Assembly: GCA_028751075.1 (NCBI GenBank)
Contig: JAQZDA010000011.1
Coordinates: forward strand, 1-64,000
DNA length: 64,000 bases
Direction of reading: 5' to 3'
DNA from: Euryarchaeota archaeon Ods02
Lineage (GTDB): Archaea; Halobacteriota; Halobacteria; Halobacteriales; Halorutilaceae
The position numbers and the translations under genes are program-made. The notes under the pieces are model-generated. The model saw nothing but the letters and a program-made list of their open reading frames with translations, made no database searches and was not told the DNA's origin. Shown here piece after piece: positions 52,246-58,872 of the stretch (position 1 is its first letter; every line of letters starts with the position of its first letter).

Positions 52246-53454
52246 ATGAAGCTCGACGACGAACAGGAGTTCTTCCGCGACAGCCTGCGGGAGTACCTCG
52301 AGGAGGAGATACAGCCGGACGTAGAGGAGAAAGCCGGAGAAGCGCTGTCGAAGGACGAGGTCATAGACTACCAGGTCCGGTTCAAGGAGGACCTCGGAAT
52401 CGGCTTCAGCCCCGACGTCGCCGACGACTACTGGGGAGACCTCGCGTTCTACGGCATCGGCAGCGAAGAGATAAGCCGCGTCTGGCCCAGCCTCAACGTC
52501 ACCCTGAACATGTCGTTCCCCGCGATGTTCGTAGAGTTCGCCAGCGACGAAACCCAGGACGCCATGCTCGGGAAGCTCGAATCCGGGGAGATAATCGGCG
52601 GCTTAGCGGTCAGCGAACCACACAGCGGAACCGACACAGTCAACCTCCGCACCACGGCGGAGCCCGACGGCGACCAATACGTCCTCAACGGACAGAAGAC
52701 CTGGGTGTCCAATGCACCCATCGCCGACGTCATGCTCGTCGCAGCCGAGAACGAGGAGACAGGCAGCCGGGAGATGTTCCTCGTCGACCAGGAGAACAGC
52801 CCGTTCGACACCAGCGAGCTGCACAAGATAGGGTGGAAGGCTTCGCCCACCGGCGAGATATACCTCGACGACGTCAGGGTGCCGAAGGACAACAACCTCG
52901 GGAACATGATATCGAACGCGATGGCGGAAGGCAACACCCTCGAAGAGATGCTGCCGTACCCCGACAGCGTGATGGAGCTGTTCTTCGAGCTCAAACCCCT
53001 GAACGCCATCTTCGCGTTCATGCGCACCGGCATGGCGTTGATGGCCGTCGGCATCATGCAGGCCGCGCTAGACGACTCAGTGGAGTACGCGAAAGAACGC
53101 GAGAGCTTCGGCAAACCTATCGGCCAGCACCAGCTGATACAGGAGAAGCTATACAGCATGAAAGCGCAGACCGTCGCCAGCCGACAGATGGCGTACCACG
53201 CCATCGACCTCCTGAGCGAAGCGGACACCGACGCAAGGTTGATGTCGTCGCTGGCGAAAGGCTGGGCCTGCGAGAAATGCAACGAAGTCACCTACGACGC
53301 CATGCAGATACACGGCGCCATGGGACTGAGCGAGGAGTACCCGCTCGAACGGTACCACCGCGACGCACGCGTGATGACCATCCCCGACGGAACCACGGAG
53401 ATACAGAAGCTCATCGTCGGCAGCGAGATGCTCGACATGAGCGCGTACGCCTGA
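52246..53454 (+). CDS. Acyl-CoA dehydrogenase family protein
   Basis: A 402-residue flavoprotein. FAD- and substrate-binding segments are recognisable: GGLAVSEPHSGTDTVNLRT, GQKTWVSNAPIADVMLV, ERESFGKPIGQHQLIQEKL and QIHGAMGLSEEYPLERYHRD. The catalytic-base loop reads IPDGTTEIQ, with Asp at the place of the usual Glu (YEGT-type), so the base may differ or the substrate may be unusual. It forms an operon with SCP2 upstream and, after a 61-base gap, the R2lox gene downstream. Likely oxidises an acyl-CoA carried in this pathway. Confidence 0.9.
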   Translation: MKLDDEQEFFRDSLREYLEEEIQPDVEEKAGEALSKDEVIDYQVRFKEDLGIGFSPDVADDYWGDLAFYGIGSEEISRVWPSLNVTLNMSFPAMFVEFASDETQDAMLGKLESGEIIGGLAVSEPHSGTDTVNLRTTAEPDGDQYVLNGQKTWVSNAPIADVMLVAAENEETGSREMFLVDQENSPFDTSELHKIGWKASPTGEIYLDDVRVPKDNNLGNMISNAMAEGNTLEEMLPYPDSVMELFFELKPLNAIFAFMRTGMALMAVGIMQAALDDSVEYAKERESFGKPIGQHQLIQEKLYSMKAQTVASRQMAYHAIDLLSEADTDARLMSSLAKGWACEKCNEVTYDAMQIHGAMGLSEEYPLERYHRDARVMTIPDGTTEIQKLIVGSEMLDMSAYA

Positions 53455-53515
53455 ACAGTCAGGAGAGAGCGCCGTCGTCCTCCGTCGAACCACAGACGAA
53501 CCCAACCATCAAACC

Positions 53516-54529
53516 ATGACACGATACAGAGGCAACCGACTGAACACGGAGTCCCTGTGGTACGGACTCTACAACAAGAGCATAGAGCTCGGGATGTGGA
53601 ACCCCGAGGCGCTGATGGACGAGATAGGGTTCGAGGAAGACAAAGAGATATGGCAGAACCTCGACGACAAGGAGAAGGAACAGGTGCGCCGCATCCTGGT
53701 GGCGTTCCTCGACGGCGAGTTCGAGGTCGGAGACGACGCAGTCCACCATCTCCAGACAATCATGGACGCCCCCTGTCTCGAGGACAACGAGATGAAGCAG
53801 ATGTACATGACGTCGTTCGCGCTGACCGAGCACAAGCACACGCAGTTCCTCGACATCTACATCGAGAACGTCATGGACGGATTCGACGACTACACCGACC
53901 TCAACCCACGCGGCGAAGCAAGGGTCCCTATCGTCGAAGCCACCGGCGTCGGAGAGGTCTACGAACACCAGGGAAGGTTGACGGCGAAGGCGTCGGAGAC
54001 ACACGACCCCGTCGACATAGCGCGTGCGGCAGCCTGCTACCACCTCGACGTCGAAGGCATACTCGCGCGCACGGGTTTCTTCGCCATCAACAAGATGAGC
54101 GCCAACGCACCGCTGCCATTGCTCAACAGGGGTTTCAAGTTCATCAGCACGGACGAAGGTCGACATCTCACCCACGGCGTCCGCCTGCTACAGGAGCTGC
54201 TGGAGAAGGAACGCAACGGGGAACCCGAGTACCAGGGCGTCGGCGACGCCATCGTCGAGGTACTGAACGAGGACACGCCGCCGATGGCGGAGTTCGCGTA
54301 CATGATAACAGACAGCGTCGACGACCCCCTCGACGTCGGGTTCAGCAACCTCCTGATGCGGGGTGGCGAGTTCGTCGACGGCATGTACAACGAAAGCTTG
54401 GATCTCGACTACGACAGCATGGAGTACGTCGAACGCATCCGCCACCGGTACCAGGACATCGACGACAGCGAGATACAGGCGGATCTCGAGAAACTACGTG
54501 AGGAGTACCAGGTCAAACGAGGTGCCTGA
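53516..54529 (+). CDS. R2-like ligand-binding oxidase (R2lox)
   Basis: A 337-residue ferritin-like oxidase related to the R2 subunit of ribonucleotide reductase. Residues expected for R2lox are all present at the right spacings: E68-x2-V71 (GEFEVGDD), E105-x2-H108 (TEHKH), Y175-x4-E180 (YHLDVE) and E214-x2-H217 (DEGRH). In characterised R2lox proteins these bind a Mn/Fe cofactor and form a Val-Tyr ether crosslink next to a bound fatty acid. No R1 subunit gene is near. Neighbours handle acyl groups, so a two-electron oxidation of a lipid is the likely role. Ligand and product are unknown. Confidence 0.85.
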   Translation: MTRYRGNRLNTESLWYGLYNKSIELGMWNPEALMDEIGFEEDKEIWQNLDDKEKEQVRRILVAFLDGEFEVGDDAVHHLQTIMDAPCLEDNEMKQMYMTSFALTEHKHTQFLDIYIENVMDGFDDYTDLNPRGEARVPIVEATGVGEVYEHQGRLTAKASETHDPVDIARAAACYHLDVEGILARTGFFAINKMSANAPLPLLNRGFKFISTDEGRHLTHGVRLLQELLEKERNGEPEYQGVGDAIVEVLNEDTPPMAEFAYMITDSVDDPLDVGFSNLLMRGGEFVDGMYNESLDLDYDSMEYVERIRHRYQDIDDSEIQADLEKLREEYQVKRGA

Positions 54530-54531
54530 AG

Positions 54532-54792
54532 ATGGACGAGCTAGACCGTGGCGCGGAGTTCACGGCTTCGGAGGAAGAGGTCGAGGAAGCGCTGGAGGAG
54601 GCGGCCGAGGACCTCGGGCAGCCGGTGGAGAAGGTCAGGGAGAACGTCGAGTCGATGCTGGGGCGGGACGACGACCCCTCCACCGGGTTCAACGAGAGCG
54701 TCACAGGGGAGTCGTTCGAACACGACGAGGTCGGCGAAGACGACCCACGGTTGGAGGCTATAGAACTATACAGGTTGAGGCAGAGGATCTGA
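54532..54792 (+). CDS. Small acidic protein of unknown function, coupled to R2lox
   Basis: An 86-residue very acidic protein (ASEEEVEEALEEAAEDLGQ, DEVGEDDPRLEAIELYRLRQ). No cysteines or membrane helix. It starts 2 bases after R2lox ends and its stop codon overlaps the thioesterase start, so it is translated with both. The first half is one long helix. No family recognised; a partner or chaperone for R2lox is possible. Confidence 0.65.
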   Translation: MDELDRGAEFTASEEEVEEALEEAAEDLGQPVEKVRENVESMLGRDDDPSTGFNESVTGESFEHDEVGEDDPRLEAIELYRLRQRI

Positions 54793-55223
54793 TGTCGGAG
54801 GCTAGCGGAGACGCTGCGGCGGCGGTGCAGGCTTACATCGAAAGCCACGATGGCTTCCTGTCGAAGATAGGTGGTGAGATAACGCGGTTGGACAGCACCT
54901 GCTGCGAGGTCGCTGTCGACGCTGGATTCGTCGCGAGCGCGAACACCACCGACGACATCGCGGCACACGGTGGAGCCGTGGCGACGTTGGTGGACAGCGC
55001 CGGAGGCCTCGCCGTACGCCCGCATCTCGACGACCCCGTCGCGGACACCGTGGTGACCGTGAGCCTAGACCTGAACTACCTGGATGCGGCGCAGGGAGAG
55101 CTAAATGCGCGTGGAGAGATGCTTCGACGCGGCGGCAGCATGGCGTTCAGCCGCGTCGACGTAGAAGCCGGCGGCGACCTCGTCGCCGTAGGTAACGGTG
55201 CGTTCAAGATAGTCGAAGACTGA
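54792..55223 (+). CDS. Hotdog-fold thioesterase (PaaI type)
   Basis: A 143-residue PaaI/YdiI-like thioesterase. The hotdog core is recognisable: DDIAAHGGAVATLVDSAGGLAV (with the HGG helix bearing the catalytic Asp) and VTVSLDLNYLDAA. It hydrolyses acyl-CoA or acyl-thioester and would release products of this operon. Starts on the stop codon of the upstream acidic gene (TGATG). Confidence 0.85.
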   Translation: MSEASGDAAAAVQAYIESHDGFLSKIGGEITRLDSTCCEVAVDAGFVASANTTDDIAAHGGAVATLVDSAGGLAVRPHLDDPVADTVVTVSLDLNYLDAAQGELNARGEMLRRGGSMAFSRVDVEAGGDLVAVGNGAFKIVED

Positions 55224-55261
55224 ATGAGCACCAGGCAGATACCACAGAGGGAAGACAGGTC

Positions 55262-55633
55262 ATGACCGAGCCAGAGAACTACGGACCCGCGGACTCGATA
55301 CTCGACGGGTTAGACGATGAACAGGCGGAAGAGATAATAGACGAGGTCGGTGACCGCGTAGTCTACAGGTTGACGGAGAACGACCCCCGAGGAACCATCG
55401 ACAGTATGGAGGAGTCGATAATGGCCAACCTTCCGTTGCTCAAGCACTCACGTCTGCTTCAGGAGAGTGTGGGTCTGTTCGTGCATCCCTTCTTCGACAG
55501 GGAACCCGAAACAGTGGTGAAAGCCAGCGGGCGGGCAATCGTCGACGAGATACGTGAGGATCAGGCGGAGGAGGTCGTCGAGGACATCATCCGTACGACG
55601 GTGGAGAAGATGCAGGAGAACCGCGGCAACTGA
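55262..55633 (+). CDS. Helical protein of unknown function at the end of the R2lox operon
   Basis: A 123-residue protein that is largely helical, with a hydrophobic middle (MANLPLLKHSRLLQESVGLF, VHPFFD) flanked by charged segments (DEQAEEIIDEVGDRVVYRL, EDQAEEVVEDIIRTTVEKM). The two repeated QAEE(I/V)(I/V)(D/E) segments hint at an internal repeat. No family recognised. It is 38 bases after the thioesterase and on the same strand, so probably the last gene of the operon. Confidence 0.65.
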   Translation: MTEPENYGPADSILDGLDDEQAEEIIDEVGDRVVYRLTENDPRGTIDSMEESIMANLPLLKHSRLLQESVGLFVHPFFDREPETVVKASGRAIVDEIREDQAEEVVEDIIRTTVEKMQENRGN

Positions 55634-55673
55634 CTGCGACTGCAGTAGGAAGAAGCCGGAGCCTACGTTCTCA

Positions 55674-56216
55674 TCACAGTCGCCGGGTGACCTTCCTCAG
55701 GGAACCAGCGACAGACCGTGCGTCCGCCAACGAACCCTCGACCTGTATCTCCGAGCGTTCGTACGCCTTCAGGGGGTCCGTGGAACCCGTCAGCAGTCCA
55801 GCCAGGACGTCGGAGGAACCCGTCAACAGGAGGTCTCCGCCTTCGACTGTGGATGGTCCACCGGTGAGGGTTCTGCTGCTGGCGTCCGTCTGCATGTGGC
55901 CTTCTAACGGTGAGTCCATGGCTCGGTAGTTCACCTCGACGGACGCCGTCACCGCCGAAGCAAGCACGTCGAAACGCTCCACCTTCTCGCTGTGCACTGC
56001 CCAGAGGAGCCGCTGGACCTCTTCGACAACCTCCGGTGCTTCCTCTGCGGCTTCGGCGACGTCTGCGCGGTCGACCTCGTCCATCAAACCGTTCACTAAC
56101 TCCGGCTCCTCCGACACCGATGCACGTGCGGCGGACGCACCATCCGGTAGAAGAGCGTTTATCGCGGGGTAGTCGTCGGCCGAGAAAGCGTCACCTAACC
56201 GGTGTTCGACTGACAT
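55674..56216 (-). CDS. SCP2 sterol-carrier-domain protein, second copy
   Basis: A 180-residue paralogue of the SCP2 protein at 51670. Helical N-terminal part, then TASVEVNYRAMDSPLEGHMQ, TDASSRTLTGGPSTVEGGDL and DVLAGLLTGSTDPLKAYERSE, which match the first copy closely. It converges with the R2lox operon. ATG 56216 is used; the in-frame codon at 56240 is less likely as it sits inside the inverted repeat of the promoter region. A perfect 14-bp palindrome lies 39 bases upstream of the start. Confidence 0.82.
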   Translation of the reverse strand: MSVEHRLGDAFSADDYPAINALLPDGASAARASVSEEPELVNGLMDEVDRADVAEAAEEAPEVVEEVQRLLWAVHSEKVERFDVLASAVTASVEVNYRAMDSPLEGHMQTDASSRTLTGGPSTVEGGDLLLTGSSDVLAGLLTGSTDPLKAYERSEIQVEGSLADARSVAGSLRKVTRRL

Positions 56217-56254
56217 CAGACGTGTGTACGTGTAACACACGCTAACGGGTTATG

Positions 56255-56268
56255 CCTTGCATGCAAGG
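56255..56268. promoter_or_regulatory. Perfect 14-bp palindrome between SCP2 copy 2 and rdgB
   Basis: CCTTGCATGCAAGG is its own reverse complement. It is 39 bases upstream of the SCP2 ATG (minus strand) and 57 bases upstream of rdgB's ATG. A second inverted repeat (GTGTGT...ACACAC, 56223-56240) is adjacent. Together they look like operator sites for a dimeric repressor. Confidence 0.45.
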
Positions 56269-56291
56269 TCTGCCGTCGACGTAGTATCAAG

Positions 56292-56299
56292 GTTTAACC
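56292..56299 (+). promoter_or_regulatory. TATA-like element of rdgB
   Basis: GTTTAACC lies 30 bases before the ATG at 56325. Confidence 0.4.
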
Positions 56300-56324
56300 T
56301 CCGCCGGAACCCGTCCAAAATCAG

Positions 56325-56855
56325 ATGACCCTAGCTTTCGTCACCGGAAACCCCGGCAAAGCAGACGAAGCCCGCAGCATACTCGGGGACGTCGAACGCG
56401 TGGAGCTCGACTACACCGAGGTACAGTCAGACAGCCTCGAAGAGATAGCGCGGAGAGGTGTGGAGGAGTGCTACGAGGAACTGGAGAAGCCGTGTTTCGT
56501 CGACGACAGCGGCCTGTTCGTCAACTGCTTCAGCGGCTTCCCCGGACCCTACAGCAGCTACGTCTACAGCACCCTCGGCAACGAAGGCCTCCTCCAGCTT
56601 ATGGAGGACGAAGAGGAGAGAGACGCGGAGTTCCGATGCGTCGTCGCCTACCACACCGGCGACAGGGTGGAGACGTACGTCGGCGTCGCGGAAGGCCGGA
56701 TAACCCGGGAGCCTCGTGGCGAAGGAGGTTTCGGATACGACCCCGTCTTCAGGCACAGCTCCGGTGAGACGTTCGCGGAGATGACGTCGGAGCAGAAGAA
56801 CGAGGTGTCGCACCGGAGGAAGGCGTTCGAACAGCTCGCTGAAGCAGTAGGCTGA
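56325..56855 (+). CDS. rdgB: XTP/dITP diphosphatase (HAM1/RdgB)
   Basis: A 176-residue house-cleaning enzyme that hydrolyses XTP, ITP and dITP. Motifs fit: FVTGNPGKADEARSIL at the N-terminus, PCFVDDSGLFVNCF with the metal-binding Asp pair, GFGYDPVF and VSHRRKAF near the C-terminus. It precedes the S15 operon with its own promoter. Confidence 0.94.
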   Translation: MTLAFVTGNPGKADEARSILGDVERVELDYTEVQSDSLEEIARRGVEECYEELEKPCFVDDSGLFVNCFSGFPGPYSSYVYSTLGNEGLLQLMEDEEERDAEFRCVVAYHTGDRVETYVGVAEGRITREPRGEGGFGYDPVFRHSSGETFAEMTSEQKNEVSHRRKAFEQLAEAVG

Positions 56856-56908
56856 AGAACCAAGCTACAGCTTGCTCCCGAGCTCGAAGCCGCCCTGAAA
56901 TTAGTTAG

Positions 56909-56916
56909 CCTTAAAC
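56909..56916 (+). promoter_or_regulatory. TATA-like element of the rps15 operon
   Basis: CCTTAAAC is centred 27 bases before the rps15 ATG. Confidence 0.45.
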
Positions 56917-56938
56917 TCGAAGCCCGTCAACGGAGACC

Positions 56939-57415
56939 ATGGCACGTATGCATACCCGACGTCGGGGCTCCAGCTCCTCCGACAGACCCGCAAACGAGGA
57001 ACAACCGGAGTGGAGCCACGATGACGCCGACGCAGTCGAAGAAAGAGTCGTCGAGCTCGCGGAAAAGGGACTCTCCTCCAGCGAGATAGGCATCGAGCTA
57101 AGGGACAACGGCGTCGACGGCGAACCCGTCCCCGACGTCAAGCTCGTGACCGGCAAGAAGATAACCGAGATACTCGAGGACAACGACCTCGAACCACGTT
57201 ACCCCGAGGACCTCGTCAACCTCATGGAGAAAGCCGTCCGCCTCAACAGACACATGGACGAGAACCAGACGGACGCCAGCAACAAACGCGCTCTCCAGAA
57301 CGTCGAGAGCAAGATACGCAGGCTCGTCGACTACTACCGCGGCGACGAGCTACCCGAGGACTTCAAGTACGAACCCGAACAGGCCAGCCGCGTCGTGGAA
57401 CGTCAGAACCAGTAG
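56939..57415 (+). CDS. rps15: 30S ribosomal protein S15
   Basis: Archaeal S15 is longer than the bacterial protein (158 residues). The N-terminal archaeal/eukaryal segment is MARMHTRRRGSS; the core follows with DVKLVTGKKITEILEDNDLE, PEDLVNLMEKAVRLNRHMDE and KRALQNVESKIRRLVDYYRG. It binds 16S rRNA early in assembly. The next gene, a RecJ-like nuclease, starts 4 bases later, then pcc1; the order rps15-recJ-pcc1 is conserved in haloarchaea. Confidence 0.95.
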   Translation: MARMHTRRRGSSSSDRPANEEQPEWSHDDADAVEERVVELAEKGLSSSEIGIELRDNGVDGEPVPDVKLVTGKKITEILEDNDLEPRYPEDLVNLMEKAVRLNRHMDENQTDASNKRALQNVESKIRRLVDYYRGDELPEDFKYEPEQASRVVERQNQ

Positions 57416-57419
57416 CCGG

Positions 57420-58586
57420 ATGGAGCTCGAAAGGAGCGAAAGACAGCTCGACGTCGAAGCCGTCGCCGACGAACTCTCCTCCCGAGACCACGTCAAGGTC
57501 GCAGGACAAGCCGACGCCGACGGAGTCACCTCGAGCGCGCTCCTCTGCATGGCGTTAGAGTCTAACGACGTCAGCTACACCTTCACCGCAGTCGACGAAC
57601 CTGACCGCTGTCTCTCCGTGGACGCCGACGTCTTCTGCGACGTAGGCGCCAGCTACCTCGACCGACTGGATGGCTCCGTCGTCTTGGACCACCACGAGGG
57701 AACAGGTGAAGGAAGCACAGGGGTGTCGGCGGTGGACTCCACGGCTGGTTCGACCTCCGAGATTGCGTACGAGGTAGCTCAAGAGCTAGATGTAGACAGG
57801 CCGGACGTAGCAGCGGTGGGTGCAGCAGGCGACAGCAGTATACCCGACTGGCTCGCCGAGGCAGCGGTAGACCAGAGCCTGGCTCGCATATCCAGCGAGC
57901 TGAAGCTCTATCTCGATGAGCCGGCGGAGGCGCTCGCGCACTCCATCGAACCCTACACCCGGCTGTCCGGAGAGTACGCCGCAGCCCGAGAGTTCGTCGA
58001 CAGCGTAGATGGAGAGCCGGCGTCCGACGACGACCGTCTCGCTACCGCCGTCACCCTGCTGGCTGCCGAGGAAGGCAGGGTCGACGCAGTCGAAGAGCTC
58101 ACCGGCGCGCTCGAGCTCCGGCGTTACGGTGGGCGTTCGGCGTCCACTGTCGCAGCGACGGTGGAAGCCTGCGCCCGTACAGGTAAGACAGGTCTCGCGT
58201 TCGCAGTACTGTACTCGGGGGAGTTCGACCGCGCGGAACGCGTCCGCAGGGCGTACGAGTCAGGCGTCGCCTCCGCCGTCGAGAACTCGGAGATGGAGCA
58301 CCGCGGGGGCTTCGTTCTCGTACGAACCTCCTGCCAGCATACATCCGCGGTCGCCGACGTCTACAGCCGATGGATAGACGACGGAGTCGACGACGTCGTC
58401 GTAGTAGATGAAGAAGGCGGCAGCGCAAGCATCCAATCGGAAGACGTCGACTGCGCATCCGTGGCAGAGGAAGCCGCGGAAGCCGTCGACGGTGAAGGCG
58501 GCGGCCACAGAGACCGCGCCGGAGCCTCTTTCGCCGCCGACGGCACCGACGAGTTCGTGGAATCTCTTGAGGAGCGATGGACGTGA
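57420..58586 (+). CDS. RecJ-like DHH-family exonuclease
   Basis: A 388-residue DHH phosphoesterase. Metal motifs: GQADADGVTSSA (motif I), DVFCDVGASYLD (motif II), VVLDHHEGT (the DHH motif) and GAAGDSSIPDW; the DHHA1 domain ends with GGGHRDRAGASF. Members are 5' exonucleases related to RecJ and GAN, which works with archaeal replication proteins. It lies in the rps15 operon and its last codons overlap the start of pcc1 by 10 bases. Confidence 0.9.
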   Translation: MELERSERQLDVEAVADELSSRDHVKVAGQADADGVTSSALLCMALESNDVSYTFTAVDEPDRCLSVDADVFCDVGASYLDRLDGSVVLDHHEGTGEGSTGVSAVDSTAGSTSEIAYEVAQELDVDRPDVAAVGAAGDSSIPDWLAEAAVDQSLARISSELKLYLDEPAEALAHSIEPYTRLSGEYAAAREFVDSVDGEPASDDDRLATAVTLLAAEEGRVDAVEELTGALELRRYGGRSASTVAATVEACARTGKTGLAFAVLYSGEFDRAERVRRAYESGVASAVENSEMEHRGGFVLVRTSCQHTSAVADVYSRWIDDGVDDVVVVDEEGGSASIQSEDVDCASVAEEAAEAVDGEGGGHRDRAGASFAADGTDEFVESLEERWT

Positions 58587-58795
58587 ACTGCAGGATAGAG
58601 ATAGAGACCCTTCATCCGGACGCCGAAGACTTGGCGGCGTGTCTACGGCCCGACAACACCGAGGAGATGGATACGTTCGTCGACGACGGACGCGTGGTCA
58701 CGGTGATAGAGCGGCCGTCGCCGGGTTCCCTGAGGTCGACGGCGGACGACTACGTCCGTAACCTCTCGATAGCGTTGGACGTTCTGGACAACTGA
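58577..58795 (+). CDS. pcc1: KEOPS complex subunit Pcc1
   Basis: A 72-residue Pcc1 homologue, the dimerising subunit of KEOPS, which makes the t6A modification of tRNA. The sequence CRIEIETLHPDAEDLAACLRPDNTEEM, then VTVIERPSPGSLRSTADDYV and RNLSIALDVLDN, is a good match. It overlaps the RecJ-like gene. The DNA after its stop repeats part of its own 3' end imperfectly. Confidence 0.9.
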   Translation: MDVNCRIEIETLHPDAEDLAACLRPDNTEEMDTFVDDGRVVTVIERPSPGSLRSTADDYVRNLSIALDVLDN

Positions 58796-58855
58796 ACTAC
58801 GTCTCGAATGCGTCGGAGGTCCTGGACAAGTGAACTACGCCACCGATGCAGACGT
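58783..58855 (+). repeat. Imperfect tandem duplication at the 3' end of pcc1
   Basis: CTGGACAACTGAACTACGTC, which contains the pcc1 stop, recurs about 38 bases later as CTGGACAAGTGAACTACGCC. Both are followed by partly similar sequence (GAATGCGTCGGAG and CGATGCAGACG). The second copy is outside the gene. Confidence 0.5.
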
Positions 58856-58872
58856 CTTCTAAAGTAGGTGGT

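Noticed and set aside
51660-53519. A 619-codon plus-strand frame across SCP2 and acyl-CoA dehydrogenase
   Set aside because: It runs in a different frame from two genes with clear families and is dominated by Arg, Gln and His.
53516-54529. Ribonucleotide reductase R2 subunit
   Set aside because: No large subunit gene is nearby, and residues at the Val-Tyr crosslink positions fit R2lox rather than the radical-bearing R2.
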